Program-made: the position numbers and the translations under genes
Notes under the pieces: model-generated
What the model was told of the DNA's origin: nothing
What the model saw: only the letters and a program-made list of their open reading frames with translations
The model's database searches: none
Part shown: positions 18,557 to 27,405 of the stretch, in pieces
Position numbering within the stretch: position 1 is the stretch's first letter
How the letters are laid out: each line of letters opens with the position of its first letter
Assembly (NCBI RefSeq): GCF_041320705.1
Contig: NZ_JBGGTQ010000001.1
Coordinates: 1-64,000, forward strand
DNA: 64,000 nucleotides
Origin: Kineococcus mangrovi
GTDB lineage: Bacteria > Actinomycetota > Actinomycetes > Actinomycetales > Kineococcaceae
Direction: 5' to 3'

Positions 18557-19114
18557 GTGGCGAACAACGACCTGGGCCTGCTGGCCCTGCGCCTGGGCAT
18601 CGGCGGCACCCTCGTCGCCCACGGCGCGCAGAAGCTGTTCGGCGCCTTCGGCGGCGGCGGCCTCGAGGGCACCGCGGGCGCCATGCACGCCATGGGCTTC
18701 CGCCCCGGCAAGCGCAACGCCGTCCTCGCGGGCGCCTCGGAGGCCGGCGGCGGAGCCCTGCTGGCCCTCGGCCTGGCGACGCCCGTGGGCGGCGCCTCGG
18801 CGGCCGCGGCGATGGCCGCGGCGTCGTTCGTGCACAAGCCCAACGGCTTCTTCGTCACCTCGGGCGGTTTCGAGTACCCGGCCGTCCTGGGGCTGGCGTC
18901 GGCGGCGCTGGCCGTCGGCGGTCCCGGCCGCTACAGCCTGGACGCCGTGACGGGGCACCTGTTCAACAAGCGGTGGACGACCGTCCTGGCGCTGGCCGCC
19001 GCCGGCGTCGGCGCCTACACCACCATCAAGGCGCGCCAGGGGGCGGTGGCCGCGGACGCCGCCGAGGCCGGGACCGGCGACGCGGCCGAGGTCGCCGAGG
19101 GCGGTCGGGACTGA
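18557..19114 (+). CDS. DoxX family membrane protein
   Basis: The 185-residue product has four predicted membrane segments and the DoxX-like start LALRLGIGGTLVAHGAQKLFGAFGG. DoxX proteins are small membrane proteins linked in some bacteria to quinone or thiosulfate redox chemistry and oxidative stress; the role here is unknown. The GTG start has GGAGGAG upstream. An alanine/glutamate-rich tail follows the last helix. A strong hairpin ends the gene at 19121-19151. Confidence 0.85.
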   Translation: MANNDLGLLALRLGIGGTLVAHGAQKLFGAFGGGGLEGTAGAMHAMGFRPGKRNAVLAGASEAGGGALLALGLATPVGGASAAAAMAAASFVHKPNGFFVTSGGFEYPAVLGLASAALAVGGPGRYSLDAVTGHLFNKRWTTVLALAAAGVGAYTTIKARQGAVAADAAEAGTGDAAEVAEGGRD

Positions 19115-19120
19115 CGTCCC

Positions 19121-19151
19121 GGTCCGGGCCGCCGCCGCGGCGGCCCGGACC
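19121..19151. terminator. Bidirectional terminator hairpin, doxX / sseB
   Basis: GGTCCGGGCCGCC-GCCGC-GGCGGCCCGGACC is a perfect 13-bp stem with a 5-base loop between two convergent genes. It has no U-run on either side, a common form in high-GC actinobacteria. Confidence 0.75.
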
Positions 19152-19166
19152 GCACCGTCGGCCGGG

Positions 19167-19934
19167 TCAGGCCGGCAGGACCTGGAACTCCAGCGACTCG
19201 GCGCGCTCGGCGACGACGCCGGCGGCCAGCCGCTCCCCCACCCGCCGCAGCAGGTCGTCGAGCCCGTCCCGGTCCAGACCCGGGCTCACCCCGAGGACGA
19301 CGCGCAGCTCCGCCCCCCGGCCCGGTTCGCAGCGGGTGCCCCGGACGGCCGGGAGGTCACGCACGGCATCGGCGACGGCCGCCGCCAGGGCCGGGTCCAG
19401 GGCCGCGGGCGTCCACGCCTCCCCGCGCGCCAGGGACCAGAACGCGCTGCGGCGCACCACGAAACGCACCGGCCCGGCGGGGTCGAGGACGAGCACGTCG
19501 CACTCCTCCTGCGCCCCCGACAACGCCGCCTGCTCGGCGGGCACCGGCACCGGCCGCGCGTCCGGCCGCCAGGCGGTCAGCGCGGCGAGGTCGGTGAACA
19601 GCGGCAGGCCGCGGCGGCCGTCGGGCTGGGTGAGCAGCGCCAGGGCCATGTCGGCGCTCTTGTCGCCGCCGTCCTCGCCCGCTTCCCCCAGCTCGGCGAC
19701 CACGGGAGCGAAGACCCGGCCGCCGCAGAGCGCGAGCACGACCGCCCGTTCGGCGTGCACCCGGGCGAGCGGGTCCTGCCCGACGGCGTCCCACGCGGCC
19801 AGCGCCGCGTCGAGCTCCGGCGAGCGGGACCCGTCGTCGCCGGCGAAGGCGTTGGGCTGCAGGGTCCGTCCGGCCCACGGGACCCCCGCGGAGTCGGTCG
19901 TGCGGGGGTCGTGGGCAGGTTCGGGCGCGGTCAG
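19167..19934 (-). CDS. SseB-family protein
   Basis: The product (about 255 residues) has an SseB-like N-terminal domain from [24 protein letters not shown] through [23 protein letters not shown], and a less conserved C-terminal part. SseB-type genes of unknown function commonly follow the his genes in actinobacteria. No ATG or GTG lies in frame near the conserved start. CTG at 19934, overlapping the priA stop as CTGA in the same way as the many GTGA/ATGA junctions nearby, is the best candidate, so the start is uncertain. Confidence 0.75.
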   Translation of the reverse strand: MTAPEPAHDPRTTDSAGVPWAGRTLQPNAFAGDDGSRSPELDAALAAWDAVGQDPLARVHAERAVVLALCGGRVFAPVVAELGEAGEDGGDKSADMALALLTQPDGRRGLPLFTDLAALTAWRPDARPVPVPAEQAALSGAQEECDVLVLDPAGPVRFVVRRSAFWSLARGEAWTPAALDPALAAAVADAVRDLPAVRGTRCEPGRGAELRVVLGVSPGLDRDGLDDLLRRVGERLAAGVVAERAESLEFQVLPA

Positions 19935-20686
19935 GGCCGGCCGGCCACGTCGAGGGCCTGCGCGAGCGTGAAGTTCCCGGCGTAGAGGGCCTTGCCGACG
20001 ATGGCACCCTCGACACCGGTGTCGACGAGGTCCCGCAGCACGCGCAGGTCCTCGAGGCTGGAGATGCCCCCGGAGGCGACGACCGGGGCCTTCGTCCGGG
20101 AGCAGACCTCGCGCAGGAGCTCGACGTTCGGGCCGCGCAGCGTGCCGTCCTTGGTGACGTCGGTGACGACGTAGCGGGAGCAGCCGTCGGCGTCCAGGCG
20201 CGCGAGCACCTCCCACAGGTCCCCGCCCTCGCGCGTCCAGCCGCGAGCGGCCAGCGTCGTGCCGCGCACGTCGAGCCCGACGGCGATGCGGTCGCCGTGC
20301 CGGGCGATGGCCGACCGCGTCCACTCCGGGTCCTCCAGCGCGGCCGTGCCGAGGTTCACGCGGCGGCAGCCGGTGGCGAGCGCGGCCTCGAGCGAGGCGT
20401 CGTCGCGGATCCCGCCGGACAGCTCGACCGCGACGTCGAGGCGGCCGACGACCTCGGCCAGCAGTGCGCGGTTCGAGCCGCGGCCGAAGGCGGCGTCGAG
20501 GTCGACGAGGTGGACCCACTCGGCGCCCGCCTCCTGCCACGCGAACGCGGCGTCCAGCGGCGCGCCGTAGAAGGTCTCGCTGCCGGCCTCGCCCTGGACG
20601 AGGCGGACGGCCTGGCCGTCGGCGACGTCGACGGCGGGCAGGAGTTCGAGCCGGTGCGCGGCGGGGGCGGTGTTCTCGCTGGTCAC
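19931..20686 (-). CDS. priA: Phosphoribosyl isomerase A (bifunctional HisA/TrpF)
   Basis: PriA isomerises ProFAR in histidine synthesis and, in actinobacteria, also phosphoribosyl anthranilate in tryptophan synthesis. The 251-residue TIM barrel has catalytic aspartates D20 ([10 protein letters not shown]) and D176 ([10 protein letters not shown]). The loop AARGWT (Arg148, Trp150) is the feature that distinguishes PriA from plain HisA. The GTG start has no ribosome site, but TAGACT lies eight bases before it, suggesting an internal leaderless promoter. That no separate trpF exists cannot be checked here. Confidence 0.95.
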   Translation of the reverse strand: MTSENTAPAAHRLELLPAVDVADGQAVRLVQGEAGSETFYGAPLDAAFAWQEAGAEWVHLVDLDAAFGRGSNRALLAEVVGRLDVAVELSGGIRDDASLEAALATGCRRVNLGTAALEDPEWTRSAIARHGDRIAVGLDVRGTTLAARGWTREGGDLWEVLARLDADGCSRYVVTDVTKDGTLRGPNVELLREVCSRTKAPVVASGGISSLEDLRVLRDLVDTGVEGAIVGKALYAGNFTLAQALDVAGRP

Positions 20687-20694
20687 GGGGGGCG

Positions 20695-20700
20695 AGTCTA
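20695..20700 (-). promoter_or_regulatory. Putative -10 box of a leaderless priA promoter
   Basis: TAGACT on the minus strand lies eight bases before the priA GTG. The surrounding CTCGTAGACTC is identical to the sequence before hisD (28763-28768). No -35 box is evident. Confidence 0.45.
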
Positions 20701-20703
20701 CGA

Positions 20704-20726
20704 GGGGCGGTGGGGTGCGGGCGGGG
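20704..20726 (+). other. Potential G-quadruplex in the hisH-priA spacer
   Basis: Four G-runs with loops of 4, 3 and 1 bases (GGGG-CGGT-GGGG-TGC-GGG-C-GGGG) fit the G-quadruplex pattern on the plus strand, the template for these minus-strand genes. More G-runs follow to 20758. The 127-base spacer holds no gene. Confidence 0.4.
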
Positions 20727-20813
20727 ACCGGGTGCGGCGGCGTGGGGGCGGGTGCGGGTGTCCCGGCGGGTGCGCCTATGGGTGTCCCCCGGGTGTCGTC
20801 GCCGCGCAGGCGA

Positions 20814-21452
20814 TCAGGTGAGGGAGTCGACCCAGTTCCGCAGCAGCCGGGCGCCCGCGTCGCCGGACTTCTCGGGGTGGAACTGGGTCGCGGACAGCGC
20901 GCCGTTCTCGACGGCGGCGACGAACCTGGTCCCGTGCTCGGCCCAGGTGATCTGCGGCAGCGGCACGCGGCCGTCCGTGGTGTCGACCATCTCGAAGCGC
21001 TGCACGGCGTAGGAGTGCACGAAGTAGAACCGCTCGTCCTCCACGCCGGCGAACAGGCGGGAGCCGGTGGGCGGCTCCACGGTCGACCAGCCCATGTGCG
21101 GGACGACGTCGGCGGGGAGGCGTTCGACGGTGCCGGGCCACTGGGCCAGGCCGTCGGGGACGCCGTCACCGGGTTCGGTGGACGTCTCGAACATCACCTG
21201 CAGCCCGACGCAGATCCCGAGGACGGGCCGGCCCCCGGCCAGGCGCCGGTCCACGATCGAGTCGCCGCCGATGGCCTTCAGCCCCGCGTTGACGGCCGCG
21301 AACGCGCCCACACCGGGGACGAGCAGCCCGTCGGCCTCCAGGGCCCGCTTCCGGTCCGACGTCAGCTCCACCGACGCGCCGACCCGTTCCAGGGCGCGGA
21401 CGGCGGAGCGGACGTTGCCGAAGCCGTAGTCCAGGACGACGACCGACGTCAC
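20814..21452 (-). CDS. hisH: Imidazole glycerol phosphate synthase, glutaminase subunit HisH
   Basis: HisH releases ammonia from glutamine for HisF. The 212-residue class I amidotransferase has Cys81 in GICVGLQ and His192/Glu194 in FHPEKSG, so the triad is complete. The GTG start overlaps the hisB stop as GTGA. hisF is not adjacent; in the order seen here priA follows, after a 127-base spacer. Confidence 0.96.
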   Translation of the reverse strand: MTSVVVLDYGFGNVRSAVRALERVGASVELTSDRKRALEADGLLVPGVGAFAAVNAGLKAIGGDSIVDRRLAGGRPVLGICVGLQVMFETSTEPGDGVPDGLAQWPGTVERLPADVVPHMGWSTVEPPTGSRLFAGVEDERFYFVHSYAVQRFEMVDTTDGRVPLPQITWAEHGTRFVAAVENGALSATQFHPEKSGDAGARLLRNWVDSLT

Positions 21453-22048
21453 AGCGCGCCCTTCGTCGAGGGGATGCCGACCACGCGCGGGTCGGGTTCG
21501 ACCGCGTAGCGCAGCGCGCGGGCCAGCGCCTTGAACTGCGCCTCCACGACGTGGTGCGGGTCGCGGCCGGCGAGCACGCGCACGTGCAGGCAGATCTGGG
21601 CGTGGAAGGCGAAGCTCTCCAGGACGTGCCGCGTCAGCGACCCGGTGAAGTGCCCGCCGATGAGGTGGAACTCCTGACCGGCCGGCTCGCCCTCGTGCAC
21701 GCAGTACGGGCGGCCGGAGACGTCGACGACGGCGTGCGCGAGGGCCTCGTCGAGCGGGACGGTGGCGTCGGCGAAGCGGCGGATCCCGGACTTGTCGCCC
21801 AGGGCCTGGCGGAACGCCTGCCCCAGGACGATCGCGGTGTCCTCGACGGTGTGGTGCACGTCGATGTGGGTGTCGCCGCTGGCGCGGACCGTCAGGTCCA
21901 CGAGCGAGTGCTTGCCCAGGGCCGTCAGCATGTGGTCGTAGAACGGCACGCTCGTGTCGATCTGCGTGCGCCCCGAACCGTCGAGGTCGAGCTCGACGAG
22001 GACGGAGGACTCGCTGGTGCTGCGCTCGATGCGCGCGGTCCGGCTCAC
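21449..22048 (-). CDS. hisB: Imidazoleglycerol-phosphate dehydratase
   Basis: HisB dehydrates IGP to imidazole-acetol phosphate. The 199-residue monofunctional form shows the metal-binding motifs [13 protein letters not shown] and [12 protein letters not shown] at 22048 overlaps the hisC stop as GTGA. Confidence 0.97.
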   Translation of the reverse strand: MSRTARIERSTSESSVLVELDLDGSGRTQIDTSVPFYDHMLTALGKHSLVDLTVRASGDTHIDVHHTVEDTAIVLGQAFRQALGDKSGIRRFADATVPLDEALAHAVVDVSGRPYCVHEGEPAGQEFHLIGGHFTGSLTRHVLESFAFHAQICLHVRVLAGRDPHHVVEAQFKALARALRYAVEPDPRVVGIPSTKGAL

Positions 22049-23157
22049 TGCTGTGCCACCACTTCCTGGAGTGCGGTTCGGAACTGCTGCATCTCGTCGG
22101 CCGTGCCGATGCTCACCCGCAGCCAGCCCGCCGGGCCGGTCTCGCGGATGAGGACACCCCGGTCGAGCAACCCCTGCCAGACGGCGTGCCGGTCGGCGAA
22201 CCGGCCGAACAGGACGAAGTTCGCGTCGGACTCGGCGGCCTCGAACCCGTTCCCGCGCAACCAGGCGACGGTCTCGTCACGACGGTGGCGCAGCTCGTCC
22301 ACCGTCGAGAGCAGGGCCGCGGAGTGCTGCAGCGCGGCGCGGGCGGTGGCCTGGGTGACGGCCGAGAGGTGGTAGGGCAGGCGCACGATCCGCAGGGCGT
22401 CCACGAAGGCCCGCGCGGCGGCGAGGTAGCCGACGCGCGCCCCGGCGAGGGAGAACGCCTTGCTCATGGTGCGGCTCACGGCCAGGTTGCCGTACCGCGG
22501 CAGGAGCTCCAGGGCGCTGGGGGTGCCGTCCCGGCGGAACTCCCCGTACGCCTCGTCGACGACGACGACGCCGCCCACGGCGGACACCTCCTCCAGGACG
22601 GCCTCGACCGTGGCGAGCGGCAGGGCCGTCCCCGTCGGGTTGTTCGGGCTGGTCAGCAGCACCACCGAGGGCCGGTACCGGCGGACCTGCTCGCGGGCGT
22701 GCTCGACGTCGAGCGTGAAGTCGTCCGCGCGCCGGCCGGTCACCCACGTCGTCAGGGTGTCCCGCGCGTACTCGGGGTACATCGAGTACGTCGGCGCGAA
22801 GCTCAGCGCCGTCCGCCCGGGCCCGCCGAAGGCCTGCAGCACGTGGAGCATGACCTCGTTGGACCCGTTGGCCGCCCACACCTGCTCGGGCTCGAGCTGC
22901 GCCCCGGACTCGGTGCGCAAGAAGGCGGCCAGGTCGGCGCGCAGGTCCAGGAACTCGCGGTCGGGGTAGCGGTTCAGCCCGACCGCGGCCCGCGCGACGG
23001 CGGCGGCGATGTCGGCGACGACCTCCGGCGCGACCGGGTAGGGGTTCTCGTTGACGTTGAGGACGACGGGGACGTGCAGCTGCGGGGCCCCGTACGGGTG
23101 CTCGTCCCGCAGGTCCTCGCGCAGCGGCAGGTCGGCCAGCGTGGTCGTCTCGGTCAC
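22045..23157 (-). CDS. hisC: Histidinol-phosphate aminotransferase
   Basis: HisC is a PLP enzyme that aminates imidazole-acetol phosphate. The 370-residue fold-type I protein has the start [14 protein letters not shown] (171-176), DEAYGEF and the PLP lysine K233 in [17 protein letters not shown]. The GTG start at 23157 has only a weak ribosome site. In related genomes hisC directly follows hisD or one gene after it; here the neighbours upstream are two Gfo/Idh genes. Confidence 0.95.
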   Translation of the reverse strand: MTETTTLADLPLREDLRDEHPYGAPQLHVPVVLNVNENPYPVAPEVVADIAAAVARAAVGLNRYPDREFLDLRADLAAFLRTESGAQLEPEQVWAANGSNEVMLHVLQAFGGPGRTALSFAPTYSMYPEYARDTLTTWVTGRRADDFTLDVEHAREQVRRYRPSVVLLTSPNNPTGTALPLATVEAVLEEVSAVGGVVVVDEAYGEFRRDGTPSALELLPRYGNLAVSRTMSKAFSLAGARVGYLAAARAFVDALRIVRLPYHLSAVTQATARAALQHSAALLSTVDELRHRRDETVAWLRGNGFEAAESDANFVLFGRFADRHAVWQGLLDRGVLIRETGPAGWLRVSIGTADEMQQFRTALQEVVAQQ

Positions 23158-23233
23158 GCCAGCAGTGTCCCAGACGCCCGGGACCGCCCGGCCCACCCTC
23201 AGGGGGGCGGGACGGGGGTCCCGCGGGCGCGGG

Positions 23234-24259
23234 TCAGACGCTGAGCACCCGGGCGATCGTGCCGGACCGGGCACCCTCGTAGGCCGCGAGGAGGACGCCG
23301 AGGACGGCGATGCCCTCGGTCTCGGTGTGGATCGGGCGGGTCCCCCCGCGCAGGCAGTCCGCGAAGGCGCCGATCTCGGCGACGAAGGAGTCGACGGGCT
23401 CGAACTCGAACGTCTCCTCCTCCCCCGTCCGCAACCGGTAGGTCACCGAGCTCGCGGTGCCGGTGAGCGACCCGAGCTCGCCGACGACGGAGAACTTCTC
23501 GGTGCCCGGGGCCGGGTCGTAGGCCCAGCTCGTCACCACCTGGCCGACGACGCCGTTCTCGAACCGCACGAGCACCTGGGCGGAGTCCTCGCCCTCCATG
23601 AACTTCAGGCGGTGCGTGGACAGGAACGCCGTCGCCTCGCTCGGCCGCGCGTCGGCGAGGTGCAGCAGGAGGTAGGTCGGGTGGTAGCCCGTGTCGATGA
23701 GCTCCCCGCCGCCGCTGGTCGCGGCCGAGGCGCGCCAGCCCATGTTCGAGGGGTCGAAGTCGTTGTGGAAGCTGTCGGTCGTGCGGACCTCGTAGACCGT
23801 GCCGAGGATCCCCGAGTCGAGCAGTTCCCTCGCCTTGGCGACGGAGGGGAAGAACAGCTGGTTGTGGGCGCACATGAGCGTGACGCCCGCCGAGCGCACC
23901 GCGGCGGCGACCCGGGAGGCCTCGTCCGCGGTGAGGCACAGCGGCTTCTCGCACAGCACGTGCTTGCCGGCCTCGGCCGCCGCGACGATCGCCTCGGCGT
24001 GCAGGTGGTGCGGCAGGCAGATGTCGACGGCGTCGATGTCGGCGCTCGCCAGCATCTCGCGGTAGTCGGTGAACGCCTGGGCGCCCAGTTCGTCCGCGCG
24101 GGTGTCCGCGGCCTCCTGCACGACGTCGGCGACGGCGGTGACGCCGATCTTCGCGGCGTGCTCGCGGTAGCCCTTGACGTGGGCGCGGGTGATGCCGCCC
24201 CCGCCGATGAGCCCGACCTTGACGGTTCCCTCGACGACGCTGCGGCCCTCGTCCGGCAT
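23234..24259 (-). CDS. Gfo/Idh/MocA family oxidoreductase
   Basis: This 341-residue NAD(P)-dependent sugar or polyol dehydrogenase starts with the Rossmann motif VGLIGGGGI and has the catalytic EKPLCLT (Lys of the EKP motif) and the HxxD-like helix GGGELIDTGYHPTYLL. The substrate is unknown. The ATG at 24259 has AAGGAG and GAGGG upstream, overlapping the end of the second Gfo/Idh gene eight bases away. The pair probably acts in one oxidative carbohydrate pathway, such as inositol or a keto-sugar. Confidence 0.88.
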   Translation of the reverse strand: MPDEGRSVVEGTVKVGLIGGGGITRAHVKGYREHAAKIGVTAVADVVQEAADTRADELGAQAFTDYREMLASADIDAVDICLPHHLHAEAIVAAAEAGKHVLCEKPLCLTADEASRVAAAVRSAGVTLMCAHNQLFFPSVAKARELLDSGILGTVYEVRTTDSFHNDFDPSNMGWRASAATSGGGELIDTGYHPTYLLLHLADARPSEATAFLSTHRLKFMEGEDSAQVLVRFENGVVGQVVTSWAYDPAPGTEKFSVVGELGSLTGTASSVTYRLRTGEEETFEFEPVDSFVAEIGAFADCLRGGTRPIHTETEGIAVLGVLLAAYEGARSGTIARVLSV

Positions 24260-24267
24260 CGTGGCCC

Positions 24268-25263
24268 TCACTCCTTCGTCCCTGCTGCGTGGTTGGCCCG
24301 CACGACGAGGCGGGTGAGGTCGACGGCGCGCCGGAGGTTCTCGGTGGCCCGCGTGCCCGCGGCCGCGTGCTGGACCCACTGGGCGAACGCGTCGGGGGCG
24401 TCGGGCGGGACGGTGAGGTCCTCGGTGCGGCCGTCGGGGTACCGGCGCCACAGGCGCCGGCCGGCGTCGGTGTAGTGCACCGACCCCTCGGTGCCGTGGA
24501 CGTCGATCGTGAAGGCGTCGTCGCTGACGAAACCCGCCTCGACGACGCCGATGCGGCCGTCGTCGTAGCCGACGGTCACGACGGCGTGGTCCTCCACGTC
24601 GCGCGGGGTGACGTTGGCGTAGACCGCGCGGACCGTCTGCGGGTCGGCGCCGAGGAACAGCTGGGTCAGGTAGACCGGGTGGCAGCCGAGGTCGGTCAGC
24701 GCCCCGCCCACGGCGGGCGCGGGGTCGAAGAACCGGTCCGGCAGCCAGCCCCCGACACCGCCGTCGCGGCCGTGGACGGCCCCGTCGTGGGACAGCCGGA
24801 CCCGGCCGTGGGTGAGCGTCCCGAGCTCGCCGGAGTCCAGCAGGTCACGGACGGCGAGGGTGTACCCCGCGTACAGCCGCGGCAGGGAGACCACGAGGGC
24901 GAGCCCGGCGTCGGCGGCCCGGGCGACGAGGCGCTCGCACTCCTGCACGGTCGGGGCGAGCAGCTTCTCGGTGAAGACGTGCTTGCCGGCGGCGAGGGCG
25001 CGGGAGATCACGTCGGTGTGGGCCGTCGTCTCGGTGGTGACGGTGACGCCGTGCACGTCCTCGCGCGCCAGCAGCGCGTCGAGGTCGTCGGTCGGCTCGA
25101 CGCCGAGGTGCTGCGCCAGCGGACGGACCAGGGCCGGGTCCGGGTCGTAGGCGGCGACGAGGGTGGTGTCGGGGTGGGCGGCTGCGGAGCGGGCGTAGTC
25201 CTCGGCGTGGACGTGCCAGCACCCGAGCACGGCCACGTTGAAGGGTGGGTTCGCGACAGGCAC
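24268..25263 (-). CDS. Gfo/Idh/MocA family oxidoreductase
   Basis: The 331-residue protein has an N-terminal Rossmann fold whose glycine motif is altered (VAVLGCWHVHAEDY, rather than GxGxxG) and an EKLLAPT stretch where EKP is usual (Pro replaced by Leu). The ALTDLGCHPVYL helix is present. It is probably a dehydrogenase with shifted cofactor or substrate handling. GTG at 25263 follows GGAGGAAC. It is the first gene of the pair, and a LacI-type operator lies about 95 bases upstream. Confidence 0.85.
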   Translation of the reverse strand: MPVANPPFNVAVLGCWHVHAEDYARSAAAHPDTTLVAAYDPDPALVRPLAQHLGVEPTDDLDALLAREDVHGVTVTTETTAHTDVISRALAAGKHVFTEKLLAPTVQECERLVARAADAGLALVVSLPRLYAGYTLAVRDLLDSGELGTLTHGRVRLSHDGAVHGRDGGVGGWLPDRFFDPAPAVGGALTDLGCHPVYLTQLFLGADPQTVRAVYANVTPRDVEDHAVVTVGYDDGRIGVVEAGFVSDDAFTIDVHGTEGSVHYTDAGRRLWRRYPDGRTEDLTVPPDAPDAFAQWVQHAAAGTRATENLRRAVDLTRLVVRANHAAGTKE

Positions 25264-25356
25264 GAGGGGTGTTCCTCCGGACGCATCGTCGGGTCGTGAC
25301 GTGACCTCACGCTAGGACAAGGGAGCACGGCGCGGAAGGTCTGAGGACCACCTCTC

Positions 25357-25370
25357 TGGGAACGTTTTCA
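25357..25370. promoter_or_regulatory. LacI-family operator
   Basis: TGGGAACGTTTTCA matches the LacI/GalR-family operator pattern TGnnAnCGnTnnCA at every fixed position. It lies in the 183-base divergent gap between the Gfo/Idh pair and sthA, upstream of a possible minus-strand -10 TAGCGT. It would let a sugar-responsive repressor control the Gfo/Idh genes. No lacI gene is in the window. Confidence 0.6.
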
Positions 25371-25446
25371 GGGAGGGTCGGCCCCGGCAGCGGTCACGGA
25401 CCGTCGTGTGACGTTCATGTGACACGGCTGCAGATCGGCCGTTCGT

Positions 25447-26871
25447 GTGCCGAAGATGTCGGGTATGCGTGACCACTACGACCTCCTGGTCCTCGGTTCC
25501 GGCCCCGGCGGGCAGAAGGCGGCCATCGCGGCCGCCAAGCTCGGCAAGCACGCCGCCCTCGTGGACGGCGGCTCGATGATGGGTGGCGTCTGCGTCAACA
25601 CGGGCACCATCCCGTCCAAGACGCTGCGCGAGGCCGTCGTGCACCTGACCGGGATGAGCGTGCGCGACGTGTACGGCGCGAACTTCCGCGTCAAGCAGGA
25701 CATCACCATGGCCGACCTGTCGGCGCGCACGACCCACGTCACGCGCCGCGAGGCCGAGGTCGTGCGCGACCAGCTCTCGCGCAACCGCGTCGACCTGTAC
25801 GACGGCATGGCCCGCTTCACCGGCCCGAACAGCGTCGTCGTCGGGGCCCCCGGCGTCCCGGCCCGCCACCTGAGCGCGGACAAGTTCGTCATCGCCGTCG
25901 GCACCCGGCCCGCGCGCCCGGCCGACGTGGACTTCGGCTCCGGCCGCGTCGTCGACTCGGACGGCGTCCTGCAGCTCACCGAGATCCCGCAGACCCTCGT
26001 CGTCGTGGGCGCCGGCGTCATCGGCATCGAGTACGCCTCGATGTTCGCCGCCCTCGGCACCAAGGTCACCGTCGTGGAGTCGCGCCCGACCTTCCTGGAC
26101 TTCTGCGACTCCGAGATCGTCGAGGCGCTGAAGTTCGAGCTGCGCGACCTGCGCGTCGCCTTCCGCCTCGGTGAGTCCGTCGTCAGGGTGCAGGCGGACG
26201 AGCAGGGCACCGTGACGACGCTGGCCTCCGGCAAGCGGATCCCGGCCGACACCGTCCTGTACTCCGCGGGCCGCCAGGGCGCCACGGACACCCTGGACCT
26301 CGCCGCGGCCGGTCTGGAGGCCGACGGCCGCGGGCGTCTGGTCGTGGACAAGCAGTTCCGCACCGGGGTCGAGCACATCTACGCCGTCGGCGACGTCATC
26401 GGCTTCCCCGCGCTGGCCTCGACGTCGATGGAGCAGGGACGCCTGGCGGCCTACCACGCGTTCGGCGAGCAGGTGAACTCCCTCATCGAGCTGCAGCCCA
26501 TCGGCATCTACTCGGTCCCCGAGATCAGCTACTGCGGGCACACCGAGGACGAGCTGACCCGCGCGGCCGTCCCCTACGAGGTGGGCGTCGCCCGCTACCG
26601 CGAGCTGGCGCGCGGGGCGATCGTCGGCGACTCGCACGGCAAGCTGAAGCTGCTCGTCTCGACCGAGGACCGCCGGCTGCTCGGCGTCCACGTCGTGGGG
26701 GCGTCCGCGACCGAGCTCGTGCACGTCGGGCAGGCCGTCATGACGTGCGGCGGGACCGTCGACCACCTCGTCGACACGGTCTTCAACTACCCGACGCTGT
26801 CGGAGGCGTACAAGGTCGCGGCGCTCGACGTGACGAACAAGATGCGGGCCGCGGCACGGTTCGACGCCTGA
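25447..26871 (+). CDS. sthA: Si-specific NAD(P)+ transhydrogenase (soluble)
   Basis: SthA moves reducing equivalents between NADPH and NADH, usually draining excess NADPH. The 474-residue flavoprotein has the FAD motif [15 protein letters not shown] motif [14 protein letters not shown], and the family hallmark [14 protein letters not shown], where the second redox cysteine of the dihydrolipoamide dehydrogenase fold is Thr54. Candidate starts are GTG 25447, ATG 25456 and ATG 25465; the last gives [11 protein letters not shown] and may be the true one. No ribosome site decides between them. Confidence 0.93.
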   Translation: MPKMSGMRDHYDLLVLGSGPGGQKAAIAAAKLGKHAALVDGGSMMGGVCVNTGTIPSKTLREAVVHLTGMSVRDVYGANFRVKQDITMADLSARTTHVTRREAEVVRDQLSRNRVDLYDGMARFTGPNSVVVGAPGVPARHLSADKFVIAVGTRPARPADVDFGSGRVVDSDGVLQLTEIPQTLVVVGAGVIGIEYASMFAALGTKVTVVESRPTFLDFCDSEIVEALKFELRDLRVAFRLGESVVRVQADEQGTVTTLASGKRIPADTVLYSAGRQGATDTLDLAAAGLEADGRGRLVVDKQFRTGVEHIYAVGDVIGFPALASTSMEQGRLAAYHAFGEQVNSLIELQPIGIYSVPEISYCGHTEDELTRAAVPYEVGVARYRELARGAIVGDSHGKLKLLVSTEDRRLLGVHVVGASATELVHVGQAVMTCGGTVDHLVDTVFNYPTLSEAYKVAALDVTNKMRAAARFDA

Positions 26872-26872
26872 C

Positions 26873-26898
26873 CCGCACCCCGCCCCGGCGGGGTGCGG
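26873..26898. terminator. Bidirectional terminator, sthA / hypothetical
   Basis: CCGCACCCCGCC-CC-GGCGGGGTGCGG is a perfect inverted repeat (10-12 bp stem) directly after the sthA stop and before the end of the convergent gene. No U-run is present. Confidence 0.7.
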
Positions 26899-26919
26899 CG
26901 GGAGCCGGAGGTGGGCGGG

Positions 26920-27405
26920 TCAGGCGGGGTCGTCGTCGCGACCGCGCAGGCGCTTCCAGAACGCGCCCCTGCGGGGTTCCTCGGCGCTGACGGCGTGCTC
27001 GGCGGGATCGGTCTTGCCGAGCACGAGGTCCTGGACGAGGTCGGGCCACACGGACAGGAGCAACCCCGGCCTGGGGTCGTCCCCGCGGGCGCCGCCGGCC
27101 CAGCTCTGCCCCTCGATCGACTCCTCGCCGACGGTGAACAGGACGAACTCGGCCTGCGGGACGGCGGCGGACAGGGTCTGCACGTCCTGCTCCCCCGTCG
27201 CCGGGTCGTGGGTGAGGAGCACCGTGCCGACGCCCTTGACCGGCACGACGTGGGCGTGCACGTCGTGGGCGGGCAGCAGGTCCGCGAGCGCCCTGGCCGA
27301 GGTGGTCCCGGCGACGATCACGGACCGGACGGGCTTCTTCGGGCCGAACGCCTTGGCGAACTCGGCGTCGAAGTCGAACTCGGGCAGGTCGGGGGTCTCG
27401 CTCAC
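26920..27405 (-). CDS. Conserved hypothetical protein downstream of hisD
   Basis: This 161-residue soluble protein is not recognised. It has an acidic start ([17 protein letters not shown]), a mixed alpha/beta middle ([19 protein letters not shown]) and a basic/acidic tail ([12 protein letters not shown]). The GTG start overlaps the hisD stop as GTGA, so it is translated with hisD. It resembles the small conserved gene that often follows hisD in actinobacteria; no function should be inferred beyond that. Confidence 0.72.
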   Translation of the reverse strand: MSETPDLPEFDFDAEFAKAFGPKKPVRSVIVAGTTSARALADLLPAHDVHAHVVPVKGVGTVLLTHDPATGEQDVQTLSAAVPQAEFVLFTVGEESIEGQSWAGGARGDDPRPGLLLSVWPDLVQDLVLGKTDPAEHAVSAEEPRRGAFWKRLRGRDDDPA

